Positions 39,482 to 46,634 of a stretch of 46,634 nucleotides of DNA are shown piece by piece. Each line of letters opens with the position of its first letter. The stretch's first letter is position 1. The stretch lies in the NCBI GenBank assembly GCA_947167105.1, contig CAMVGU010000023.1, forward strand, positions 1-46,634, given 5' to 3'. The position numbers and the translations under genes were made by a program. The notes beneath the pieces are model-generated. The model was not told the origin of the DNA. It saw only the letters and a program-made list of their open reading frames with translations, and did not search any database. Origin of the DNA: an uncultured Selenomonas sp. Lineage in GTDB: Bacteria > Bacillota > Negativicutes > Selenomonadales > Selenomonadaceae.

Positions 39482-42400
39482 TCACCCAATATCAATCTTC
39501 TTCAGCAGCTCCCCGACTTCATTGGCAAATTCCTCCATCGTCACGCCGAAGTCTTCCTTGAGGATGCCCTTTACTGCCTCGTAGGGGATTTCTCCCGTGT
39601 CGGAGCATCTGCGCACTACGTCCATCATGTCGTAGATTCTCTGGGGGATGGCGTCGGCGCGGCCCAGGCCCTTGGCTATTTCGTTCCTGGGCACGATGAT
39701 GTTGTTGAACTGCTTGGTCATCTGCCGCAGGCCCTCCTGGCCTTCGCGGGCGCTGTTCTTCATGAGCTCTATGCTTTTCTTCATCATTTCTGCGGCTTTG
39801 GCAGGGTCTACATTGGCCGCTTTCATGGCTTCGTCTGAGAGCTTCATTGCTTTTTCGGTGTACTCCGAGGCCTCCCTGAAGCGGTCGGCTCCCTTGAAGG
39901 CGGCGGCCCTGGCTACGCCTTCGGGGTCGGTGAATTTCTCTCCCTGCCGGGCGGGGTTGATGGCCTTGTCCACGTCATCTGCCTTGCCGTACATTTCGGC
40001 GTGGCCGTCAGAGACTACGGTCTGGTCGAGGAGCCTGGCGTAGGCGGCGGCTGCTTCATCGCTGGGCGGGAATTTCCCGCCGTGGCCCCGCATATAGAGT
40101 ATCTTGCGGAAGCTCCTGGTGGCAACCTCCAGGTCCACGTTCACCAGCTTGCCGCTGCTGTCCACTATCTGGGGCGTCCAGTCCTTGTCAAAGGTGGTGG
40201 TGAGGCCGTCCCTGAGTTTTTGCAGGCCGGTGCTGCTCTTGTTGACTATGCTGAGGGAGCTTCTGGCACATCCCGTGGCAGCGGAGATTTCTGTGAGCCA
40301 GGCTTCGCCTATGTCGTCGTAGAAGTTCAGCATGCCGTTGTTGAAGACAGCACGGACTTCGTTGGCATTTGCTCCTTTCCAGTTTTTCAGGAAGCGCATG
40401 GCGGATTTGTTGGACTGGATTTCCAGTATCAGATTTTCCATGTCCAGCCTGCGGGTTATCTGCTCGCCCAGTTCCCCAAGCTCAAGGTATTCCCCGGCGC
40501 CTGCGGGCAGGTCGCCTGCCTGTCCTGCTTTCTCTTTTATCTTCTGCACGATGTCCTTGTTGCCTGCTGCCATCTGCTCCAGCTTCCTGACCAGTTCTTC
40601 CCCTTCCTTGGCGGCTTTCTTGTGGACGGTTTCTGCAAGGTCTTCTGCGGGGGTCTTGGCGCCGCCCTTGAATTTCTCTATCAGGAGCTTGCCCTTGTCC
40701 TTGGCAGCTTGCAGGGCGGACCTGGTGGTTTCCACGGCGTTCTTCATGCGGGTGCCCATGGTGCGGGGGTTAAAGAATTTGCCTGTGGCGGCCAGCCTTT
40801 CGCCTATAATTTCCCCAACGCCTTTTCCTCCCATTTCGCCCTTCAGCAGTATCTTTGCTTCATCTGCAAGGCTGCCGCCACTGCCTCCTATGCGCCTGAC
40901 ACCAAGCTCGATGGCATTTTGCAGGAGAAACTGGATTGCCACGGGCTTGACGCCGACTCTGAACATGCCCAAAGCGGTCTTTTCGCTGTCTGCAATGGCA
41001 TCGTCTTCGGCGTAGGCTATCATGTTGCGGGCGGATTTCAAGGCCAGAAAAGCGCTTTCGGAAAGCCCTGCGGTGTAGTAGCCCAGCACCATGCGGCCCA
41101 TGAAGCCAAGTTTCTCTTCCACCACTTCGCCCATTTCCAGGGTGGAAAGAGTCCACATCCAGGCCTGGTCGGCAAGGGTGGGCGGCAGCACATCGGGATC
41201 TGCGTTGGTGCCGATGAATCTGCCTTTGTTAAAATTCCCCCAAATATATTTAACCTTCGCCATCTGGTAGGGGTCATAGCCATAGTCCGGGTCGTAGCCC
41301 TTCCTCATGACTCTCGCCAGGTTGTAGAGGCTGAAGAGCCGCTCATGCAGGTTCAGGGCGTCTATCCTCGTGATGATGTGGTCGAGGAGTTCGCTGAACT
41401 CGCGGGTCTCTTTGAGGCACTTCTCCTTGTCTGCGTCCTTCAGCTTCAGGAGGGGCTGGCTTCTGAGGGTTATTTCCTTCTTGAAGGGAATGATTTCCTC
41501 TTTGCCGTCCCTGCGAGTCCATTTCAGCGTCAGGGAAAGGACGGCAGCATAGCGGGCGGGCGGGTCTAGGACGGCATGGCCCACGATGACGCATTTGGTT
41601 CCCTTCATTCCTGCCTCTACGGGAACCATTTCCAGCTTCAGCTCGCTGTCGATAATCTTCTTGAGGGCTTCGTCCCCTTCTTCCTTGGGCGATACCCTGA
41701 AGCTGCCCTCTATGGGGATAGGCGCCATGGTGAAGACGCTGTTTGTCTCTTCATCCCAGGTCAATAGCTTGATATGCGCTTCCGTGGTGCCGCACTCGAA
41801 GTCCTCTTTCTTGATGTTGGTGATTTTCTTGCCCTTGGCTTCTTCTTTGAGGAAGCCGCAGCAGTTGATGCCGTCAATGTCCAAGATGAGGCCCATGTGC
41901 ATGCGGTAGAGGGGCAGTTCTTCGCTCAAAGTCTTTTCCTCTCCCGTCGCGAGGTCTGTGCGGCTGGCTTTGACTTTAAGGTAGTAAATGTCTATCTCGC
42001 CGGGTTCTTTCTCGTCCTTGATGGTTTCCGTAATGTTGGCGTAGAACACGCCGGGGTATTTCAGGTCTGATTCCAAAGTGACGGTGTAGCCACCCTCCGG
42101 GGTGATTTCCGCCGTGACGGTGGCCTGGGATATGTCACCGAAGTTCGGTATGCCGAAGGGCAGGCGCACGGCCTTGTCGTAGCGGGCAGGCAGGGTGAGG
42201 TTTTCCTGGCCGAAGTTGATCTTCGCCTCGCCCATGACCTTGAAGATCATGTTCTCGGTGAGGGTGCCGCCCTCGCCGGTGAATTTGAAGGAGACTATGC
42301 ACTCCGTTTCCGCAAAGCTCTTGTCTGGGATGGAAAGCTCCGCCCCCCTGTAGCCGTTCACCATGCCCCCGTCCCAGACCTCCAGCCCCGGCGTGCCGGA

Positions 42401-43594
42401 GGAAATATTTATCTGGGAGGACATGTCAGCCCTGGGTATCTCCGCCCCCTCCGGGGTCAGCTCGGCAATGCGGGCATAGATGGGCTGGGGCTTTTCCCCC
42501 ACCTGCAGGGTGTCGCCGAAGTTCTTGAAGACGTAGAGCCTGAAGGAACTCTGCTTCTTCCCCTCATCCTTGCCGCTGCCCGCCGCCGCGCCAATGGCGG
42601 CAGCTGCGGCGGCAGAGCCAATGACGATAGCAATGGGGATAGCCACGCCGCCGTCCTCACCAGGGGTGCCGGAAGCTTTGGTGTTGACAGTGACGGCTTC
42701 CTTGTCGCCGCCTGCCTCGGCTTTGAGGTTGTCAGGGTAAATTTCCAAAATAATTGGGTCACTTGCAGTAATGGAAAGGTTAGATAGATAAACTTCCATT
42801 TTTGCTACGTTTGCATTATGCTTCTCTAAATTAGTCGCGCCTTGAGCAACAAACTGCAACACATATTTCTCTGGAAGCTGCGGCAGGTCAACCAACACCC
42901 AAAAATATGTTACGTCTTCACAATAAACAGCCCTTTTGCTTCCTGTTGGTGTAAAATACCCATACCCTTCACGCATATAAACTTTATTATTAGAGGCAGT
43001 CGTAAATTCTTTTTCCTTGTATTCGCAATCTGGCTTCTCTTTATGTTTAGTTTTCCAATCTGCGAGATACTTCTCAAAACTATCTCCAAAACTGCGGGCA
43101 TCCACTTCAGGCGAAGCATACAAAAGTCTATTCGCCACTGCTGATGGATACCCCTCACCTTCATATAAAGGTACAAGTCCCTTATAAGCATACTTTTCTG
43201 GTATAGCTGATAAAATCAGATCAAATCTTCCACGGTATAGCGGACTGCGCCTTTCCCGTTTGCTTCCATCAGAAACAAACGGTTCCTGCCATGTCACATA
43301 AAAGAATTGGACAATATGATTCGTATATGGAAAACGTAAATCTTTTTTATCAGCAGACTTGAATGAAGTTGCATTAGTCATACCACATGAATACCTCTGA
43401 GTATTTTCCTTCAGCTTTTTCCATGGGATAAAATATTTCTGCCTGTCAGCATTAGCATTTTTAAGTGCTTCTAAATCTATTGTATGATAATCCATAGCAG
43501 ATTCTATCTTTTCTTCCGCCAATGCCGTACCAGCCAGGCACACTATCACCGCCATCAGCACAGCCGCTACCCTGCATAATATCCGCCTGCCCAT
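39482..43594 (-). CDS. Very large exported protein of unknown function
   Basis: 1370 residues. A signal peptide (1-26, ending TALA) leads into an N-terminal domain of about 280 residues, then a small-residue hydrophobic stretch (about 314-340; VAIPIAIVIGSAAAAAAIGA) that may span a membrane, repeated beta domains of the surface-protein kind (about 345-750), and a helical C-terminal half with coiled coils (AKDKGKLLIEKFKGGAKTP, EYTEKAMKLSDEAMKAANVD). No catalytic motif is recognised. DNA for residues 10-288 is clearly more AT-rich than the rest, suggesting a swapped N-terminal module. Starts behind AAAGGAGA. Confidence 0.8.
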   Translation of the reverse strand: MGRRILCRVAAVLMAVIVCLAGTALAEEKIESAMDYHTIDLEALKNANADRQKYFIPWKKLKENTQRYSCGMTNATSFKSADKKDLRFPYTNHIVQFFYVTWQEPFVSDGSKRERRSPLYRGRFDLILSAIPEKYAYKGLVPLYEGEGYPSAVANRLLYASPEVDARSFGDSFEKYLADWKTKHKEKPDCEYKEKEFTTASNNKVYMREGYGYFTPTGSKRAVYCEDVTYFWVLVDLPQLPEKYVLQFVAQGATNLEKHNANVAKMEVYLSNLSITASDPIILEIYPDNLKAEAGGDKEAVTVNTKASGTPGEDGGVAIPIAIVIGSAAAAAAIGAAAGSGKDEGKKQSSFRLYVFKNFGDTLQVGEKPQPIYARIAELTPEGAEIPRADMSSQINISSGTPGLEVWDGGMVNGYRGAELSIPDKSFAETECIVSFKFTGEGGTLTENMIFKVMGEAKINFGQENLTLPARYDKAVRLPFGIPNFGDISQATVTAEITPEGGYTVTLESDLKYPGVFYANITETIKDEKEPGEIDIYYLKVKASRTDLATGEEKTLSEELPLYRMHMGLILDIDGINCCGFLKEEAKGKKITNIKKEDFECGTTEAHIKLLTWDEETNSVFTMAPIPIEGSFRVSPKEEGDEALKKIIDSELKLEMVPVEAGMKGTKCVIVGHAVLDPPARYAAVLSLTLKWTRRDGKEEIIPFKKEITLRSQPLLKLKDADKEKCLKETREFSELLDHIITRIDALNLHERLFSLYNLARVMRKGYDPDYGYDPYQMAKVKYIWGNFNKGRFIGTNADPDVLPPTLADQAWMWTLSTLEMGEVVEEKLGFMGRMVLGYYTAGLSESAFLALKSARNMIAYAEDDAIADSEKTALGMFRVGVKPVAIQFLLQNAIELGVRRIGGSGGSLADEAKILLKGEMGGKGVGEIIGERLAATGKFFNPRTMGTRMKNAVETTRSALQAAKDKGKLLIEKFKGGAKTPAEDLAETVHKKAAKEGEELVRKLEQMAAGNKDIVQKIKEKAGQAGDLPAGAGEYLELGELGEQITRRLDMENLILEIQSNKSAMRFLKNWKGANANEVRAVFNNGMLNFYDDIGEAWLTEISAATGCARSSLSIVNKSSTGLQKLRDGLTTTFDKDWTPQIVDSSGKLVNVDLEVATRSFRKILYMRGHGGKFPPSDEAAAAYARLLDQTVVSDGHAEMYGKADDVDKAINPARQGEKFTDPEGVARAAAFKGADRFREASEYTEKAMKLSDEAMKAANVDPAKAAEMMKKSIELMKNSAREGQEGLRQMTKQFNNIIVPRNEIAKGLGRADAIPQRIYDMMDVVRRCSDTGEIPYEAVKGILKEDFGVTMEEFANEVGELLKKIDIG

Positions 43595-43644
43595 AAGCTC
43601 GTTTCATCTCCTTTCCCCGCCCTGTTCTTCCTGCTGATACCGTA

Positions 43645-44811
43645 TCAGGTAGCATAAATCGACAGCAATACATATTCCATATCCATGCCAAAGTAAAGCG
43701 TCTGGCCATTGCCGATAGAGGCCTGGCTGGACATGTACCGGTTCTTCGGCAGCTGCGGTGTTTTCTGCAGGCCATAGGCTTTGGCATATTCCTCCAGGGA
43801 GCTTTGACAGTTCAGCCCCGATTTTTCAAAGCGCAGCTTGCTGCTTTTCAAAAGGGCAATCCCTTCCACACTGCCGTTGCCAAAGACGATAATCAGGCCC
43901 TTGTCCGGATAATACCAGCCCTTGGAAAAGGTATAATCACCCGCTGTTACCGCATTATCCTTGCCCAGATTACTGGACGGCTTGCCCAGTTTCTGTTCCA
44001 CCTGCTCCGGCGTCATGCCCAGGCAGACGCCGCCCACGGTTTCCAAATCCGCTGCCGCATTGGCGGTTCTATGCAAGGTCTGATTGCCATTGACGGTCAG
44101 CGAGTCCAAATCGCTCTTGCTGATATTCCAATCCAGGCGCACATCCCATTCCTGTCCGTTTTCCTGCAGGCGGAAGGTGCCTCCGGCAAGGCCGCCGCCA
44201 CCGGCAAGGTCATATATGCCCTCGATTTTGCAATCGTTAATCTGCGTGTCCCCCACAGTCACCAGCTTGCGGCCTTTGCTGTCATACCAGTCCCCCTGGA
44301 TAATCCGCAAGAACTTCTCCGTCAGCTTTTCGTCTAATTTGCGATTCACGTTGCCCGTACCCATAGGAATACTGGCGCGTATGGGGTCAGCAACCTCCTC
44401 GGCCTCCTGCTTGGCAGCCGCCTCCATCGTAATATCGCCTTTCCCCAGCCAGCCGAAATGCCAGGCCGCAAAACCGCCCCCTGCCAACAGCAGCACCAGA
44501 GCAGCTATGCCGATACCCAAAGCCAGATTCTTGCTGCCACCGGCAGGCTGGACACCGCCCTGCGGGGAAAAACCTGCAGCTGGCGGTGGCGGCACGGGCG
44601 GCTGCGCAGGCTGGGGCGGTTGCTGTGCAGGCGGTACTGGCGGCATAGGTGCAGTGTTCGAATCAACCTGCGGCGGCTCAGCCTGCATCCGGGGCTGCGG
44701 GGACGCAGCAGGCGGCTGTGCAGGCTGGGCCGCTGCGGCTGCCGGGGCGCCGCATTCCGGGCAGAATCTTGAACCTTCCGGCATCTTGGTTCCACATTTT
44801 TCGCAAAACAT
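43645..44811 (-). CDS. Zinc-ribbon membrane protein with GDWYD and LGxP-type domains
   Basis: 388 residues: double zinc ribbon (MFCEKCGTKMPEG, RFCPECGAPA), a Pro/Gln/Ala linker, a TM helix (about 96-117), then the domain shared with the gene at 37454 (GDWYDSKGRKLVTV, GGGGLAGGTFRLQENGQEWD, LDSLTVNG). A further C-terminal domain includes GVCLGMTPEQVEQKLGKPS, a motif reminiscent of SmpA/BLIP-like folds (G-M-T-x-x-x-V-x-x-x-L-G-x-P). Start at 44811 has AAAGGAG at 9 bases. It precedes the giant gene by 50 bases. Confidence 0.8.
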   Translation of the reverse strand: MFCEKCGTKMPEGSRFCPECGAPAAAAAQPAQPPAASPQPRMQAEPPQVDSNTAPMPPVPPAQQPPQPAQPPVPPPPAAGFSPQGGVQPAGGSKNLALGIGIAALVLLLAGGGFAAWHFGWLGKGDITMEAAAKQEAEEVADPIRASIPMGTGNVNRKLDEKLTEKFLRIIQGDWYDSKGRKLVTVGDTQINDCKIEGIYDLAGGGGLAGGTFRLQENGQEWDVRLDWNISKSDLDSLTVNGNQTLHRTANAAADLETVGGVCLGMTPEQVEQKLGKPSSNLGKDNAVTAGDYTFSKGWYYPDKGLIIVFGNGSVEGIALLKSSKLRFEKSGLNCQSSLEEYAKAYGLQKTPQLPKNRYMSSQASIGNGQTLYFGMDMEYVLLSIYAT

Positions 44812-44868
44812 ATCGCATATCTCCTTTATGTCCATCTACTTTTTACATTTCGGCAGGAATAAAGCGTT

Positions 44869-46251
44869 TCACCGGGCAGGCTTGGCACCTCCCCCCAAAA
44901 TAAGCTGTGCAACAGCTCCCACTAACGGCAGAAAAATCCCCAGCGCCCAGATAAGCGCCCCCTGTTTCACCAAGGCCAAAAGCAGGGCCAAGGCAAAACC
45001 TGCGGTGAGGCCGAAGTAAAGCCCCTGCAGAGAAGGAATATGTTCCTGCAGTCCCTCGGGAGTCTTGCGGGCGGTCACGGATTGCAGCAGGCTGTTTATC
45101 ATGCCGCTGCCCTGCCCCCAGGCGGTGAGAACAAGGGAGGCGGGAGCAAGCGCTGCCAAAAGCCCTGTGTAGCTTGGCTGGCCGGTCAGGGCGAAAATCA
45201 GCAGGGCTGCGCCTGCGCCGATGGCAAGCCAGGGCAATGCGGAACGGTCGCTTTTGACCGTCTCCAGCACCGCAGACAGCAGGCCGCCGCCTTTGACCGC
45301 CTGGCTGCCGCCGCCTGTTGCCAGGGAAATTACCGCCGCCAACAATACGGACTGGCCCAGGATGCCGCCCAAAATGCCCGTCAGCTTTGTCCCGCTGCTG
45401 ATAAGCAGCAGGGAACTGGCGATTTTCACCGGCGCACCGCCTATGCCCTTGGTACGGAGAATGCCCAGCACTATCCAGAGCAGCACCATGGCCCCCGCAC
45501 AAATCAACACCCGGGGATTCTTCACCACCGACGCCAGCCTGCCCCGGATGCTCCCTGCCATGTTTTTTAACATGGCCAGGGGCGCAAGGATAGCGGGCAG
45601 CGGCAGGGGATTGATGGTGCCCAGCAGGACTTCCCCCGGTGCCGTGCCTGCCATCTGCCCCTGCAACAGGCCAGCCGCCTGCTGCAGGGGCGTGGCCACG
45701 GGCATTGCCACTTGGGGCTGCATCGGCTGTGTTCTTTCCTGCTCGCCGGGGGCAGCCGGCTCGGCAGGAACTTCCGGCACCGGCTCTAGCTGTATTGCCT
45801 GCACCGGCTCCGGCAGGACGGACGGTTCCGGCCCTGGTGCAGCCTGCGGTGCCTGTACCTGTCCCGCCCCGCAATAGCGGCAGAAACGCGCATCTCGGGA
45901 GATTTCCTGGCCGCAGTTTGTGCAGAACTTGCTTTCCCCTTCCTCTGCCGGTGCCGTTTCCTTTTCCACCAAAGAGTCCGGCAGGTCGTCATCCTCATGC
46001 CCGATGGGCAGATAAAGCCATTCGATTTCCTCGCCCCTGTCCTCGGTAAAGCCGATGGCACCATTGGGGGCTGTCAGGTAGAAGGTGTCCTCATCCGTCG
46101 TCACATCTGATTCCGTATCGTGAAGGCCTGCCATGGCTAGCAGGTTGTTGTAATCGCTGGTTTCCTCCGTGCCGCGGAAACTCCAACAGGCGGCGATTTG
46201 ACCTGCACGGCGGGCGGCATCGGTAAGGCTCATATAGCGTTCCAGATTCAT
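44869..46251 (-). CDS. Multi-pass membrane protein with internal zinc ribbon
   Basis: 460 residues. An acidic N-terminal domain of about 105 residues (LTAPNGAIGFTEDRGEEIEW) is followed by a double zinc ribbon (FCTNCGQEISRDARFCRYCG, about 108-128), a Pro-rich linker, and a C-terminal half with roughly six hydrophobic segments (for example VLICAGAMVLLWIVLGIL and FGLTAGFALALLLALV). No transporter family is recognised. Start has GGGAGG at 7 bases. It is the second gene of the zinc-ribbon locus, 12 bases after the first. Confidence 0.75.
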   Translation of the reverse strand: MNLERYMSLTDAARRAGQIAACWSFRGTEETSDYNNLLAMAGLHDTESDVTTDEDTFYLTAPNGAIGFTEDRGEEIEWLYLPIGHEDDDLPDSLVEKETAPAEEGESKFCTNCGQEISRDARFCRYCGAGQVQAPQAAPGPEPSVLPEPVQAIQLEPVPEVPAEPAAPGEQERTQPMQPQVAMPVATPLQQAAGLLQGQMAGTAPGEVLLGTINPLPLPAILAPLAMLKNMAGSIRGRLASVVKNPRVLICAGAMVLLWIVLGILRTKGIGGAPVKIASSLLLISSGTKLTGILGGILGQSVLLAAVISLATGGGSQAVKGGGLLSAVLETVKSDRSALPWLAIGAGAALLIFALTGQPSYTGLLAALAPASLVLTAWGQGSGMINSLLQSVTARKTPEGLQEHIPSLQGLYFGLTAGFALALLLALVKQGALIWALGIFLPLVGAVAQLILGGGAKPAR

Positions 46252-46263
46252 GCTCGTTCCTCC

Positions 46264-46608
46264 CTACTTCACCAGGATATTATGGCAATACTTGCACCGG
46301 TCGAGGCTCGCCTTGCTTTCCTTGCCGCAGACGGGGCAAATCAAATATTTGTCACGGGACTTGTCGTATTTCTCATAGAAATTGTTGAGCTGGGGATGGT
46401 AGCGCACATAATCGCCTACACGGAAATAATCGTAGTAACGGCGGGCACTATCGCGCTCCATGATTTCCTTTTTCTCGCCCGCAGCAGTACGAAATTCCAG
46501 ATGGTATTCAAAATAGGTCTGCGTCTCGATATGGTTATCGTATTTGTCATTGCCCTGCCTGACGCGTTCACGCGCATACTTCCTAACCTCCCGACGTTTT
46601 ATACACAC
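46264..46608 (-). CDS. Small protein with C-terminal zinc ribbon
   Basis: About 114 residues. A beta-rich body (TQTYFEYHLEFRTAAGEKKE, YFRVGDYVRYHPQL) recalls small DUF2500-like barrels, and the end holds CPVCG and CKYC, a zinc ribbon. The start is unsure: GTG at 46608 has no ribosome binding site, and a well-placed GGGAGG serves only an out-of-frame ATG, so the N-terminus may be wrong or the gene disturbed near the window edge. First visible gene of the minus-strand zinc-ribbon locus; more may lie beyond. Confidence 0.65.
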   Translation of the reverse strand: MCIKRREVRKYARERVRQGNDKYDNHIETQTYFEYHLEFRTAAGEKKEIMERDSARRYYDYFRVGDYVRYHPQLNNFYEKYDKSRDKYLICPVCGKESKASLDRCKYCHNILVK

Positions 46609-46634
46609 TTTAGATAGTGTATCTCATTGAAGCC

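Noticed and set aside
43634..43648. Palindrome CTGATACCGTATCAG at the end of the 388-residue zinc-ribbon gene
   Set aside because: It overlaps the stop codon, has no T run and no second copy was noticed; too short to call a terminator or operator.

Overview
The window looks like chromosome from an anaerobic, outer-membrane-bearing Firmicute of the Negativicutes, plausibly a Selenomonas or Mitsuokella relative. This is inferred from gene content. Firmicute traits are AGGAGG-type ribosome binding sites, an [FeFe] hydrogenase, a SpoIIE phosphatase with a STAS partner, and an AAA-ATPase/PD-(D/E)XK protein. Diderm traits are a TolC channel and periplasmic adaptors. GC content is high by eye, with AT-rich islands near 34.4-35.2 kb, 36.7-37.4 kb and 42.7-43.5 kb. 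No tRNA, rRNA or CRISPR array was seen.

Layout. 0.1-2.3 kb: an exported NlpC/P60-type hydrolase, a small unknown protein and a RelB/DinJ-PIN toxin-antitoxin pair. 2.4-5.9 kb: a three-gene electron-transfer [FeFe] hydrogenase operon. 5.9-7.2 kb: a class II aldolase between gene remnants, including a gutted dihydroxyacetone kinase. 7.3-11.8 kb (minus strand): a sensor-linked SpoIIE phosphatase, a STAS protein and a clostripain-like lipoprotein. 11.8-13.1 kb: a decayed amino-acid ABC transporter with one intact, orphaned binding lipoprotein. 13.4-15.1 kb: an AAA-ATPase/PD-(D/E)XK protein.

15.7-27.5 kb (minus strand) is the most striking region: a complete peptide-export operon of the NHLM/Nif11 type. 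In transcription order it encodes two periplasmic adaptors, a C39-peptidase ABC exporter, a second NHLM ABC exporter, a TolC channel, an ECF-like sigma factor, then four candidate precursor peptides (one with a Nif11 leader, two paralogous) sharing a double-glycine-like leader end, and a fifth small protein ending in a similar motif. No tailoring enzyme is present. Two 47-base direct repeats between the sigma gene and the first precursor are candidate promoters for the sigma factor. At its 5' side lie a broken serine recombinase and a 24-base palindrome with the core of Hin-type crossover sites.

28.4-35.4 kb: a gutted nuclease-family gene; a five-gene minus-strand operon of mostly exported redox proteins and a MATE pump, divergent from a LysR regulator with a candidate operator between; a single-chain MNT-HEPN protein; and a 162-bp palindromic MITE-like element that supplies that gene's stop codon. 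35.4-46.6 kb (minus strand): an unrecognised locus of double-zinc-ribbon membrane proteins, lipoproteins and a 1370-residue exported protein, with a small deletion scar of a second copy of the giant gene. A recurring theme is genes lost by internal deletions that leave both ends behind.
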